NCBI RefSeq assembly: GCF_008000995.1
Contig: NZ_CP042828.1
Location: 372,001 to 436,000, forward strand
DNA from: Ruania zhangjianzhongii
GTDB taxonomy: Bacteria; Actinomycetota; Actinomycetes; Actinomycetales; Beutenbergiaceae
Direction: 5' to 3'
Length of the DNA stretch: 64,000 bases
The translations under genes were made by a program, and so were the position numbers. This document shows positions 25,137-33,777 of the stretch, in pieces (position 1 is the stretch's first letter; each line of letters opens with the position of its first letter). The notes under the pieces are model-generated. The model did not search any database. It was given only the letters and a program-made list of their open reading frames with translations, and was not told where the DNA came from.

Positions 25137-26413
25137 CGCTGCTGCTCATGGTCGGGGCCCTCCTGCTCCTGCTCTTCATCAGGGTGCCGGTGGCGTTCGC
25201 GCTACTGGTGCCGGCGGTCGGGTATGTGCTCCTGGACGAGACCGCATCGACGAACACCGCTGTCCAGCAGACGCTCGCCGGTGTGAATCAGTTCCCCGTG
25301 CTGGCAGTGCCGATGTTCATCCTGCTCGGGAACCTGGCGAACCAGTCCGGCGCGACCGATCGCATCTATGACACTGCGATCGCGTTCCTCGGCCGCATTC
25401 GCGGAAGCCTGGGCTATGTCAACGTCGCGACCAGCTTCGGCTTCTCCTGGATGTCCGGTGCGGCGATCGCCGACGCTGCCGCGATGGGCCGGGTGCAGGT
25501 GCCGGCGATGATCAAGCGCGGGTACGACCCGCGGTTCTCCGTCGGCATCACCGGTGGATCGTCGATCATCGCGCCGCTGATCCCGCCCAGCATCCCGGCG
25601 ATCATCTATGCGGTCACTGCCGGGCTTTCGGTCGGGGCGCTGTTCCTGACCGGCATCGTGCCGGCGCTGGTGCTGATCCTGGTGCTGTGCCTCCTCGTCT
25701 TCTGGTTCACCCGGAAGCAGGAGCCGGCCAGCGGTCCGAAGCCGAGCTGGGCTGCTCGCGGGAAGAGCCTGCTCGCCGCGATCCCGGTGGCGGGGGCCGC
25801 TGTGGTGATCCTCGGTGGCATCCTCAGCGGGATCGTCACACCGACAGAGGCATCCGCAGTGGGCGTGCTGTACATCCTCATCCTGTCCGTGATCTACCGG
25901 CAGATGACGTGGAAGAAGCTGTACCACGTCGCGATCCGCACGCTCGAGACCACCGGATCGGTGCTCCTCATCGTGTGCGCCGCTGCGCTCTTCGGGTGGG
26001 TCCTCGCCAGGGAGCGGGCGCCGCAGGAGGTGTCCGAGCTCATCCTCAGCATCACGAACAATCCGATCGTCTTCCTGTTGCTGGTGAACGTCTTCCTGAT
26101 CCTCGTCGGCGCCCTGCTCGAGCCCACCTCCGCGATCCTCATCGTGGTTCCGGTGCTGGCACCGATCGCGGACACGTTCAGTATCGATCCGCTGCACTTC
26201 GCGGCGATCGTGATCTTCAACCTGATGCTCGGGCTGTTGACGCCACCGGTCGGACTTGTCCTCTTTGTGCTCTCCAGCGTCACCGGTATGTCCGTACCCC
26301 ATGTGGTGCGGGGCGTGATGCCTTTCTTCGCCGCGATGCTGGTCGTGCTGCTGGCGATCACCTATATCCCGGCGCTGAGCCTGTGGCTGCCTGGGGTGTT
26401 CGGGGTCGGGTAG
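25133..26413 (+). CDS. TRAP transporter large permease (DctM family)
   Basis: 426 residues from a TTG at 25133 that overlaps the DctQ stop (TTGA), preceded by GAGGGAG; the longer open frame upstream lies within DctQ. It is almost wholly hydrophobic, with about 12 membrane segments. Family motifs include VPMFILLGNLANQSG, then GYVNVATSFGFSWMSGAAIA, MIKRGYDPRFSVGITGGSS, IIAPLIPPSIPAIIYAV and FNLMLGLLTPPVGLVLFV. It forms the elevator-type transport subunit. Confidence 0.95.
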   Translation: MTLLLMVGALLLLLFIRVPVAFALLVPAVGYVLLDETASTNTAVQQTLAGVNQFPVLAVPMFILLGNLANQSGATDRIYDTAIAFLGRIRGSLGYVNVATSFGFSWMSGAAIADAAAMGRVQVPAMIKRGYDPRFSVGITGGSSIIAPLIPPSIPAIIYAVTAGLSVGALFLTGIVPALVLILVLCLLVFWFTRKQEPASGPKPSWAARGKSLLAAIPVAGAAVVILGGILSGIVTPTEASAVGVLYILILSVIYRQMTWKKLYHVAIRTLETTGSVLLIVCAAALFGWVLARERAPQEVSELILSITNNPIVFLLLVNVFLILVGALLEPTSAILIVVPVLAPIADTFSIDPLHFAAIVIFNLMLGLLTPPVGLVLFVLSSVTGMSVPHVVRGVMPFFAAMLVVLLAITYIPALSLWLPGVFGVG

Positions 26414-26460
26414 GCAGTCCTCGGCAGCGATGGAGAACCGACCGTGAGAGGAAGTAGAAG

Positions 26461-27564
26461 ATGGCACGAATCGTCAAGGTGAGCGCGCGGCTGGTGAACA
26501 TCCCGGTGGAGACCGAGCGCACGGACGCGATCCAGGCGTTCCTGGTGCAGGAGACTCCGTTCGTGGAGATCGAGACCGACGACGGTCTGGTCGGCCGCGG
26601 GTACAGCTACACCATCGGCACCGGAGGATCGGCGGTGCTCGCGCTGCTGCACGACGTGTTCCAGCCCCGGTTGATCGGAGCGGACGCCCGCGCCGTCGAG
26701 GCGCTCTGGCACACGCTCTGGTCCTCCACCCGGGCCACCACGCCAGGTACGTTGACCGCGTTGGCGCTCGCCGCCGTCGACACCGCCCTCTGGGACTTGC
26801 GTTGCCAGCGGAACGCGGAGCCACTGTGGATCGCTGCCGGGGGATATCGGCAGCAGATTCCCGCCTACGACACCGAGCACGGCTGGCTACACCTAAGCGA
26901 GGCAGAACTGGTCGACGGGATGCGTTCGCTGGTGGATGCAGGCTGGACTGCAGCCAAGATGAAGGTCGGCCGGGAGTTGCTGCCGGAGGACGTCCGCCGG
27001 GTGCGGCGGGTACGCGAGGCGGTCGGGGAGGACTTCACCCTCTTCGTCGACGCCAACCAGGGGTTCACCCGCTCCGAGGCGCTCCGCCGGGCGCGGGCGA
27101 TCGAGCCCTTCGATATCGCCTGGCTGGAGGAGCCGCTACCGGCCGACGACCGCGAGGGTCACGCCTGGCTCGCCGGGCAGACCGGGATACCGATCGCCGT
27201 GGGCGAGACCCTGAACACGATCGCGCAGTGCGTGGCGTACCTGAGCAGCGGCGCCGCGAGCATCATGCAGGTCGACGCCGCTCGGGTCGGGGGAGTGACC
27301 CCGTGGCTCAAGGTGGCCCATGCCGCAGAGGCGATGAATATCGACATCTGCCCGCACTTCCTGATGGAGCTGCATGTCAGCCTGGCCGGCGCCACCCCGG
27401 CGGGCACCTGGGTGGAGCACATCCCGCAGCTGCGGTCGGTGACCAGGACGGAGGTGCAGGTGGAGGCGGGCGTGGCCTATGTCCCCGATACTCCGGGTCT
27501 CGGGATCGACTGGGATATGACGAAGATCGACGAGTTCACGGTGAGCCCGATCCTGACCGTCTGA
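26461..27564 (+). CDS. Mandelate racemase/muconate lactonizing enzyme-family dehydratase
   Basis: A 367-residue enolase-superfamily enzyme. The catalytic K-x-K motif is in GWTAAKMKVGREL; metal ligands are in LFVDANQGF (Asp), AWLEEPLP (Glu) and IAVGETLN (Glu); the Asp-His dyad is in QVDAARVGGV and CPHFLMELHVS. These place it in the mandelate racemase subgroup, which includes acid-sugar dehydratases. A dehydratase role is inferred from its TRAP neighbours. It starts 47 bp after DctM, behind GAGGAAG, and ends one base from the convergent GntR gene. Confidence 0.88.
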   Translation: MARIVKVSARLVNIPVETERTDAIQAFLVQETPFVEIETDDGLVGRGYSYTIGTGGSAVLALLHDVFQPRLIGADARAVEALWHTLWSSTRATTPGTLTALALAAVDTALWDLRCQRNAEPLWIAAGGYRQQIPAYDTEHGWLHLSEAELVDGMRSLVDAGWTAAKMKVGRELLPEDVRRVRRVREAVGEDFTLFVDANQGFTRSEALRRARAIEPFDIAWLEEPLPADDREGHAWLAGQTGIPIAVGETLNTIAQCVAYLSSGAASIMQVDAARVGGVTPWLKVAHAAEAMNIDICPHFLMELHVSLAGATPAGTWVEHIPQLRSVTRTEVQVEAGVAYVPDTPGLGIDWDMTKIDEFTVSPILTV

Positions 27565-27565
27565 C

Positions 27566-28264
27566 TCAGAAGACCTGGTGCGGATCCTGTTCCCGGAGCG
27601 CGGGCATCGTGGTGTCGAACGCCGCGGCGAATCGTGCGTAGGCGTTGGTCAGGTGGGTGCGCATGGCGTGCTCTGCGGCGTCCGGGTCGCAGGCGTCGAT
27701 GGCGGCCTGGATGGCTTCGTGCTCGGCGAGCGTCAGCGAGCCGTCAGCGTCGGCGGAGTAGAGGCGGAAGGTGTGCAGGTGGGTGTGCGTCTGTTCGTGG
27801 GCGCCACGGATCACTTCGTTTCCGACTGCCTGCAGGATGAAGCCGTGGAACCGGGTGTCGTGTGTGACCAGCTCGCGCGGTACGTCGACGTTATCGCCCT
27901 GTAGTGCGCTGAACCGGCGGATCTCGTCCCCGAGCACCGGGCCGGGGTTCGACAGCCGGTTCACCGCGACCGAGCGGGCTGACCAGACCTCCACTAGCAG
28001 GCGAAACTCGAAGAGGTCGCGCAGGCCATCGAGGTCGAGCAGCGGTGTGGTCTGGTACCCCTTGCCGGGGACCCGTACGACCAGCTGGTCGCCCTCCAAC
28101 TGACGGATCGCCTCACGTACGGGGGTCTGGGAGACCCCCAGGTCACGGGCGACGGCGTCGATTCCGATCCGCTCGCCCGGCGCCATCCGATTCTCCAGGA
28201 TCTGGGTACGGAGCCGGTGGTAGACATCCTCCGAGGCGTTGCGCCGCAGCCTCTCGCCGGTCAT
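27566..28264 (-). CDS. GntR-family regulator with FCD domain
   Basis: 232 residues from ATG 28264, chosen because it overlaps the aldehyde dehydrogenase stop (ATGA); a start at 28306 is possible. The N-terminal winged helix is typical (SEDVYHRLRTQILENRMAPG, then AVARDLGVSQTPVREAIRQL). The FCD domain has the Asp/His metal-site residues (THDTRFHGFI, AGNE-like VGNEVI, and EHEAIQAAI). FCD regulators sense organic acids. As last gene of the fuconate dehydratase operon it is the best candidate to bind the CTATAGG inverted repeats at 23317 and 31082. Confidence 0.93.
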   Translation of the reverse strand: MTGERLRRNASEDVYHRLRTQILENRMAPGERIGIDAVARDLGVSQTPVREAIRQLEGDQLVVRVPGKGYQTTPLLDLDGLRDLFEFRLLVEVWSARSVAVNRLSNPGPVLGDEIRRFSALQGDNVDVPRELVTHDTRFHGFILQAVGNEVIRGAHEQTHTHLHTFRLYSADADGSLTLAEHEAIQAAIDACDPDAAEHAMRTHLTNAYARFAAAFDTTMPALREQDPHQVF

Positions 28265-29715
28265 CGGGGTTGCCAGCGCCCGTCGACTCGGCGAGCGATG
28301 CCCCACGAATTCTCCTCGCGCAACGCCGCCGGCAGCGCCTCGGTGGGGAAGTCCTGGAACGCGACCGGGCGGAGGAAGCGCCGGATCGCGGCGGTCCCGA
28401 CTGAGGTGGTGCCGGGAGCGGTGGTCGCGGGATGGGGTCCGCCGTGTTGTTGCGCGTAGGAGACGGTGACGCCGGTGGGCCAGCCGTTCCAGAGCACCCG
28501 GCCCGCCTTGGCCACCAGGAGGTCGACGAGCTCGGCCGGGCGTTCGCCGGATTCACCGTGGATCGTTGCGGTGAGCTGTCCGTCCAGCAGCGCCGCGAGC
28601 TCCGGGAGCCGGTCCTCCTCGCCGTACTGGATCACGAGGCCGGCCGGTCCGAACATCTCCGTGCTGAGCAGTTCCGGGTTGGCGCGGACCTCGTCGGCGC
28701 CGGTGAGGAGCAGGCTCGGGGCGGGGGCAGGGCCGTGCTCGCCGTCGATCAGCGTCTCGACGCCGTCGGTCGCCGCGACCGTGGCGACAGCACTTCCGTA
28801 GCCCTCGGCGAGGCGTTCGCTGAGCATCTCGAACCGTGGCGCAGCGGAGAAGGTCTCCTCGAGGGCGGTGCGCGCCGAGTCGTCGAGCTCCGGGACGAAC
28901 AGCAGGCCGGGCTTCGTGCAGAACTGGCCCATCCCCAGCGTCAGCGACGCCGCGTATCCGGAAATGATCTCCTCGGAGCGTTCCTCCCACGCACGCCGGG
29001 TGACGAAGACCGGATTGGTGCTGCCCAGCTCCCCGAAGAACGGGATCGGTTCGGGCCGCGCCGCTGCCCGCTCGCTGAGCAGCATGCCGACTCGGGTGGA
29101 GCCGGTGAAGCCGATCGCGCGGACCAGCGGATGGTCCACCAGCGCCTCACCAGCCTGGCGTCCAGTGACGGCGGCGAAGAGACCCTTCGGTGCAGAGGTG
29201 CCGGCCAGCGCAGCGACGACGATCTCCGCGGTCCGGGTGCCCAGGCGCTGGTGTGCCTCGTGGATCTTGTGCACCACGGCGCAGCCGGCCGCCAGTGCCG
29301 AGGCGGAGTCGCCGCCGAGCACGGAGAAGGCGAACGGGAAGTTGGACGCACCGAAGACGCCGACCACGCCGAGCGGCACGTTCACCCGCCGGAGGTCTGG
29401 TCGAGGTCCCATGCCCCAGTCCGGGTCGGCATGGTCGATCGTCGCCTCCAGGTGGTGGCCGGCGGCGATCTCTTCGCCGAGCAGGCGCAGCTGGAACGTG
29501 GTCCGGGTCAGTTCTCCGCGCAGCCGCGGCCCCGGCAGGTGGGTCTCCTCCTGCGCGAGCGGCACGAGCTCGTCGGCGGCGCCGTCCAGTGCGTCGGCGA
29601 TCGCGGTCAGCCACCCGGCGCGCACCGTCGGAGCGACGGCGGACGCCTCTCGATAGGCGGTGTGCGCGGACTGGACCAGCCCGTCCAACTCAGACGGCGT
29701 CGTCGTGCTCATCAC
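28261..29715 (-). CDS. NADP-type aldehyde dehydrogenase (ketoglutaric semialdehyde dehydrogenase-like)
   Basis: A 484-residue aldehyde dehydrogenase of the 2,5-dioxovalerate dehydrogenase / KGSADH type. Visible features are the cofactor region (VNVPLGVVGVFGASNFPFAF), IGFTGSTRVGMLLSERAAAR, catalytic Glu in PFFGELGSTNPVFV and catalytic Cys in LGMGQFCTKPGLL. These enzymes oxidise alpha-ketoglutaric semialdehyde or lactaldehyde-like products of acid-sugar breakdown. The substrate here is not certain; beside fuconate dehydratase both are plausible. It starts 4 bp after the fuconate dehydratase stop. Confidence 0.9.
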   Translation of the reverse strand: MMSTTTPSELDGLVQSAHTAYREASAVAPTVRAGWLTAIADALDGAADELVPLAQEETHLPGPRLRGELTRTTFQLRLLGEEIAAGHHLEATIDHADPDWGMGPRPDLRRVNVPLGVVGVFGASNFPFAFSVLGGDSASALAAGCAVVHKIHEAHQRLGTRTAEIVVAALAGTSAPKGLFAAVTGRQAGEALVDHPLVRAIGFTGSTRVGMLLSERAAARPEPIPFFGELGSTNPVFVTRRAWEERSEEIISGYAASLTLGMGQFCTKPGLLFVPELDDSARTALEETFSAAPRFEMLSERLAEGYGSAVATVAATDGVETLIDGEHGPAPAPSLLLTGADEVRANPELLSTEMFGPAGLVIQYGEEDRLPELAALLDGQLTATIHGESGERPAELVDLLVAKAGRVLWNGWPTGVTVSYAQQHGGPHPATTAPGTTSVGTAAIRRFLRPVAFQDFPTEALPAALREENSWGIARRVDGRWQPR

Positions 29716-29719
29716 CGGT

Positions 29720-31036
29720 TCACTCCTTCAGTGCTGTCGGCTTCGCACCGGCCCAACCGGGACCGGTCGGGAACTGCCAGGTGGCGACCGAGTCAGCGTA
29801 CATTTGCGCGCCGATCCCGGGCTCGGTCGGAGCGAGATACCGCCCGCCCTGCACCCGCACCGGAGTGACGAAGTGCTCGTGCAGGTGATCGACGTATTCG
29901 ATCGCCCGGCCGGCCATCGAGCCGGACAGGGCCGCGTAGTCGAAGAAGGAGAAGTGCTGGACGAGCTCGCACAGCCCCACACCGCCGGCGTGCGGGCAGA
30001 CCGGCACGCCGAACTTGGCGGCGAGCAGCAGGTTCGCGAGGTTCTCGTTCACCCCACCCACCCGGGTCGCGTCGATCTGCAGCACATCGATCGCCTCGGC
30101 CTGCAGCAGCTGCTTGAACACGATCCGGTTGGCGACGGCCTCCCCGGTAGCCACCTTGATCGGCGCGATACCCCGGCGGATCTCGGCATGGCCGAGGATG
30201 TCGTCGGTGGAGGTGGGCTCCTCGATCCAGTACGGGTCGAACTCCGCGAGCTGGCCGAGCCAGTCGATCGCCTCGCCCACCTCCCATCGTTGGTTCGCGT
30301 CGATGCTGATCCGGATGTCTGGGCCGACGGCTTCGCGCGCCAGCTGCATCCGCTCCCGGTCCTCGGCAATGTTCCCGCCGACCTTGAGCTTGATCATCTC
30401 GAAACCGTCGGCCACGGCCTCCTTGCTCAGCCGGACCAGCTTCTCGTTGCTGTAGCCGAGCCAGCCGGGGGTGGTGGTGTAGGCGGGGAAGCCGCGCTCG
30501 CGGAGCTCGGCGATCCGCTCGGCCTTGCCGGCCTCGCCGCGGCGGAGCAGCTCGAGTGCCTCGTCCTTGGTGAGCGCATTGCTCAGGTGGGTGAAGTCAA
30601 CAGCGGAGATGATCTCTTCCGGAGTCATCTCGGCCAGGAGCAGCCATAGTGGCTTGTCTGCCCGGCGGCACTTCAGGTCCCACAGGGCTCCGAGCAGGCC
30701 CCCGGCTGCCATCTGCTGGACCCCTTTCTCCGGGCCCAGCCAGCGCAGCTGGGAATCATGCACCAGCAGCCTGGACGCGCCGCCGAGATCTGCCAGCAGC
30801 GCCTCGGTGTCCATGCCGATCAGGAGTGCGCCGAAGCTCTCCATCGCGCGGCACACGATGTCGTTGCCGCGACCGACGGTGAAGACCAGGTTGTGCCCCT
30901 GCTCGCCGTCGGAGGTGGTCAGCGTCAGGTAGGCGGCGGAGTAGTCCGGATCGACGTTCACTGCATCAGAACCGTCCAGGTCCAGGGAGGTCGGGAAGCG
31001 CACGTCCCGGACGTCGACAGAACTGATGTGAGACAT
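29720..31036 (-). CDS. L-fuconate dehydratase (enolase superfamily)
   Basis: A 438-residue protein, the usual length for this branch. Diagnostic segments are [19 protein letters not shown], then [50 protein letters not shown], the K-x-K pair in [11 protein letters not shown], metal ligands in [21 protein letters not shown] and [11 protein letters not shown], and the Asp/His dyad in [10 protein letters not shown] and [11 protein letters not shown]. It dehydrates L-fuconate to 2-keto-3-deoxy-L-fuconate. It heads a minus-strand operon with aldehyde dehydrogenase and GntR. A related substrate cannot be excluded. Confidence 0.93.
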   Translation of the reverse strand: MSHISSVDVRDVRFPTSLDLDGSDAVNVDPDYSAAYLTLTTSDGEQGHNLVFTVGRGNDIVCRAMESFGALLIGMDTEALLADLGGASRLLVHDSQLRWLGPEKGVQQMAAGGLLGALWDLKCRRADKPLWLLLAEMTPEEIISAVDFTHLSNALTKDEALELLRRGEAGKAERIAELRERGFPAYTTTPGWLGYSNEKLVRLSKEAVADGFEMIKLKVGGNIAEDRERMQLAREAVGPDIRISIDANQRWEVGEAIDWLGQLAEFDPYWIEEPTSTDDILGHAEIRRGIAPIKVATGEAVANRIVFKQLLQAEAIDVLQIDATRVGGVNENLANLLLAAKFGVPVCPHAGGVGLCELVQHFSFFDYAALSGSMAGRAIEYVDHLHEHFVTPVRVQGGRYLAPTEPGIGAQMYADSVATWQFPTGPGWAGAKPTALKE

Positions 31037-31081
31037 GCGTGCTCCTCGGGCTGGGGGTGGCCGCTCGCGTCCAAAATCTAC

Positions 31082-31107
31082 CTATAGGAATCGGTCATAG
31101 CCTATAT
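31082..31107 (-). promoter_or_regulatory. Candidate GntR operator upstream of fuconate dehydratase
   Basis: CTATAGG (31082-31088), a 12-bp spacer, then CCTATAT (31101-31107): the same arms and spacing as the site before the TRAP operon, with one base different. It is 46 bp before the start codon and overlaps the putative -10 element, a position suited to repression. Confidence 0.7.
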
Positions 31108-31128
31108 GTCTTGGTATTGCGCGAGCAA
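31101..31128 (-). promoter_or_regulatory. Putative promoter of the fuconate dehydratase operon
   Basis: On the minus strand TTGCTC (31128-31123) and TATAGG (31106-31101) are separated by 16 bp. The -10 lies within the right arm of the operator. Confidence 0.4.
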
Positions 31129-31217
31129 CTGCTCAGTCTGTGGGCGGCAGGCGTTCCGATGGTCATGGCTACATCGACTGACTCGGCTACCTCGCCAGCG
31201 CGACGGGAGGGACACGG

Positions 31218-32837
31218 CTAGCCGGTGTCTGGCCAATCTCGGTGCTTGGCTGGTGGGTCGAGGTTGGTGTTGATGGTGGTGCCGTTGGGGTGGGTGAAGA
31301 TCCATACCCCGTTTTGTCGGGTCATGGTGATGGTGCGGGCGTCGACGACGGTGTGGTGGTGGTAGCAGAGCAGGGCGCCGTTGGTGGTGTTGGTGGGTCC
31401 GCCGTTGGCCCAGTGGATGCGGGCGTGGTGGGATTCGCAGATTGCTGGTGGTGCGGTGCAGCCGGGCCAGGTGCAGCCTTGGTCGCGGGCGATGAGCGCG
31501 CGTCGTTGTGCTGGGGTGAAGAGTCGGCGGGTGCGGCCGAGGTTGATGACTTCGCCTTCGGGGGAGAACAGGACGCGGTAGAGGTCTCCGCAGGTGGCGA
31601 GTCGGCGTAGTAGTGCTGGTGGGACGGGGCCGGTGCCGTCGTCGAAGGTTGGTGGCTGGTTGTTGAGTTGGGTGGCCCAGTCGATGCCGATCAGGTTGTG
31701 TAGCGGGATGGTGTCCCAGCGGCTGTCACCGGGGGCGGGAGTGGAGCAGGGGGTTTGTTCTGTCGGCGCGGTGGTGTGTTCGCGTGCTTGGCGGAGGAGC
31801 CTGTCGAGGTCGGTGGGGTTGATCAGGACGCCGAGGTGGGGTCGGACGGAGGCGTGGGTTCCGGCCAGGCCTTGGTCGAGGGCGAGGTGGGCGAGGTCGG
31901 CGAGGGCTTGTGCGCGGCGCTGGTCGCCGGTGCGCTGGTCATCGGGCGCGGGTGGGGTGATGACGGCGTCCATGGCGGCGCGCACCAGGCGTCCGTTCTC
32001 TTCGGTGAGGAAGCCGGACAGGTGCCAGCCGTCCAGGGTGCGGGCTAGTTCGAGGTATTCGCGTTCTTTGGCTTGGCGGTAGCCGCGCTCATCGGCCTCG
32101 GGGTCGGCGACCTGGGCGAAGTGCTTACCGAGCCGGCGGATCTGGTCCACCCGCATGTCCTGGGCCTGCGCGAGGAGAAAGTCCTCCACCGTCTGAGCAG
32201 TGTTGTCGGTGGCTGCCTCCTCGCGCCCAGTCTCATCCACGGTTCCGTTCCCGGCCTCGTCGCCGGCCGCGTTCCCGGTCTCGTCCGCTTCCACGTCGGC
32301 GTCGGATTCACCTGCCCCCGGACTCTCCGCGGTCGTGGCATCCGTGGTGATGGGTTCGGCGAGGGCTGCGATGCGGGTTGGTGAGGTCAGGGCGGTGGTT
32401 GCTAGGGCGTCGATCTGGTCGGGCCCGATCTGTCCGGCTCGTAGGGCGGCGCCGAAGCGGGGGATGTCATCGCGTAGTTGGCGGGCCAGGCGCACACTGC
32501 GGCGCGCGTTGGCGTAGGAGATGCCATGGGTGTGGGCAACGTGCGAGGCATAGGTGCGGGGGTGGAACGCGGTGGTGGCCCACCGCCCGTCTGCTTCCTC
32601 CACGGTCAGCCATTGGTAGCGCTTGCCGGTCAGCCGGGTGCACAGGCGGTGCACTCGCACGCTCGCCACGCCGAGTTCGGGTCCGGTGTGCAGGTCACGT
32701 TCGTCCTGGAGGTCGCCGGCGGTGATCGCAGTGCCTAGGGCTTCCAGGGCCGCGAGGCGGGTGGGTAGATCGGCCTCGATGAGCTCGCCCAGGGGTGTGC
32801 CATGCAGGACGTCGGCACTCATCGTGGAGTCCGTCAC
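31218..32837 (-). CDS. DUF222 / HNH endonuclease (13E12-repeat family type)
   Basis: 539 residues from a GTG at 32837 with AAGGAGGTG upstream. The N-terminal half is the DUF222 domain (THGISYANARRSVRLARQLR, then RFGAALRAGQIGPDQIDALA). An acidic low-complexity insert lies near residues 170-210. The C-terminus has an HNH nuclease motif: FTPAQRRALIARDQGCTWPG, CTAPPAICESHHARIHWANG, GPTNTTNGALLCYHHHTVVD. Such genes are multicopy in actinobacteria and are thought to be mobile or intein-like in origin; their biological role is unclear. Coding-strand C and A are favoured more than in neighbouring genes. Confidence 0.9.
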   Translation of the reverse strand: MTDSTMSADVLHGTPLGELIEADLPTRLAALEALGTAITAGDLQDERDLHTGPELGVASVRVHRLCTRLTGKRYQWLTVEEADGRWATTAFHPRTYASHVAHTHGISYANARRSVRLARQLRDDIPRFGAALRAGQIGPDQIDALATTALTSPTRIAALAEPITTDATTAESPGAGESDADVEADETGNAAGDEAGNGTVDETGREEAATDNTAQTVEDFLLAQAQDMRVDQIRRLGKHFAQVADPEADERGYRQAKEREYLELARTLDGWHLSGFLTEENGRLVRAAMDAVITPPAPDDQRTGDQRRAQALADLAHLALDQGLAGTHASVRPHLGVLINPTDLDRLLRQAREHTTAPTEQTPCSTPAPGDSRWDTIPLHNLIGIDWATQLNNQPPTFDDGTGPVPPALLRRLATCGDLYRVLFSPEGEVINLGRTRRLFTPAQRRALIARDQGCTWPGCTAPPAICESHHARIHWANGGPTNTTNGALLCYHHHTVVDARTITMTRQNGVWIFTHPNGTTINTNLDPPAKHRDWPDTG

Positions 32838-33259
32838 CGTTGCTCACCTCCTTATGGGCTGCTCTGCCATGTGCTCGTACATCCATTCTACGAGAAAGTT
32901 GGTGTTGTGTGGGGTGGACACGCGTGCGTGTTGAATCTGTGGACCGTCCACCACTTATCCACAGAATCATGGTGATGGCCTGCTTTCGCCCGCAGAATGT
33001 CGGTACTACGTGGTAGCCGCAACCACGGACCTCCGTGTGTGTGGCGATGCTGCGCCGATTTTCGCTCACATCAACGTTCGCCAATCGTCGTTGCGCGAAT
33101 TGTTTTGTTAATTCCCGGAATGATTGGAAAGCTATCGCCCGATGCGCGCACGAGACTAACCGCCGCCGTCGATAGCGGAGTGGCGGCCACGATCGACAGC
33201 CATCACGGTCATCTCGATCGGCCACGGCCGGAACGTCCCCAGCCCGGCCTGACTGGAGA
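32838..33259. other. Intergenic stretch of lower GC
   Basis: About 420 bp between the HNH gene and the alcohol dehydrogenase remnant. GC content drops visibly around 33060-33140 (ATTGTTTTGTTAATTCCCGG is an example). I see no supported gene, RNA or clear terminator. The right part may be decayed sequence upstream of the remnant. Confidence 0.5.
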
Positions 33260-33628
33260 AGTAGCCGGGAACACGACGTCGTCATCGACACCATCTCTGC
33301 ACCCCACTACCTCGCCCCCTATCTGAAGGTGGTGGCGATGGACGGCACGCTGAGCCTCCTGGGATATCTGGGCCCAGTCAGTGCCGAGGTGATGGACCTG
33401 CTCCTTGGCCGGAAGAAGCTCAGCTCCGCTGGCAGCGGTGGGCGCCCCGCGACGGCCGAGATGCGCCAATTCTGCGCCGACCACGGTATTGGCGCTGACG
33501 TCGAAGTGCTCCCCTCCGCTCGCGTGGACACGGCACTCGACCGGCTGCGGCGAAACGACGTGCGCTTCCGCTTCGTACTCGACCTGTCCGACCTGGACGG
33601 GAGAACCGGCGAGCCGCCCGCGGCCTGA
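33260..33628 (+). pseudogene. C-terminal remnant of a zinc-type alcohol dehydrogenase
   Basis: The frame reads EHDVVIDTISAPHYLAPYLK, VVAMDGTLSLLGYLGPVSAE, RKKLSSAGSGGRPATAEMRQ, FCADHGIGADVEVLPSARVD and VRFRFVLDLSDLD. This is the last roughly 120 residues of a YahK/cinnamyl-alcohol-type NAD(P)-dependent alcohol dehydrogenase. The N-terminal catalytic domain and the nucleotide-binding glycine motif are absent upstream, so this is a decayed gene. An ATG at 33329 would allow a 99-residue product, but there is no reason to think it works. Confidence 0.75.
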
Positions 33629-33777
33629 GACGACCCCGACCCGGGGCGACCAGACAACGCCACGCATGCTCCGCCGTCGGGCAGCGATGCATTTTCAGTC
33701 ACTCAGGACTGACGGCGCGCCGTTGGCCTAGGATGGCTGCTGCCCGGTGCTGAGATCCGGCGAGGAGAGGTCCGCCG

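Noticed and set aside
33329-33628. A 99-residue plus-strand protein considered as an intact small gene.
   Set aside because: Homology-like sequence continues upstream of its ATG and matches only the end of alcohol dehydrogenases, so it is a remnant.
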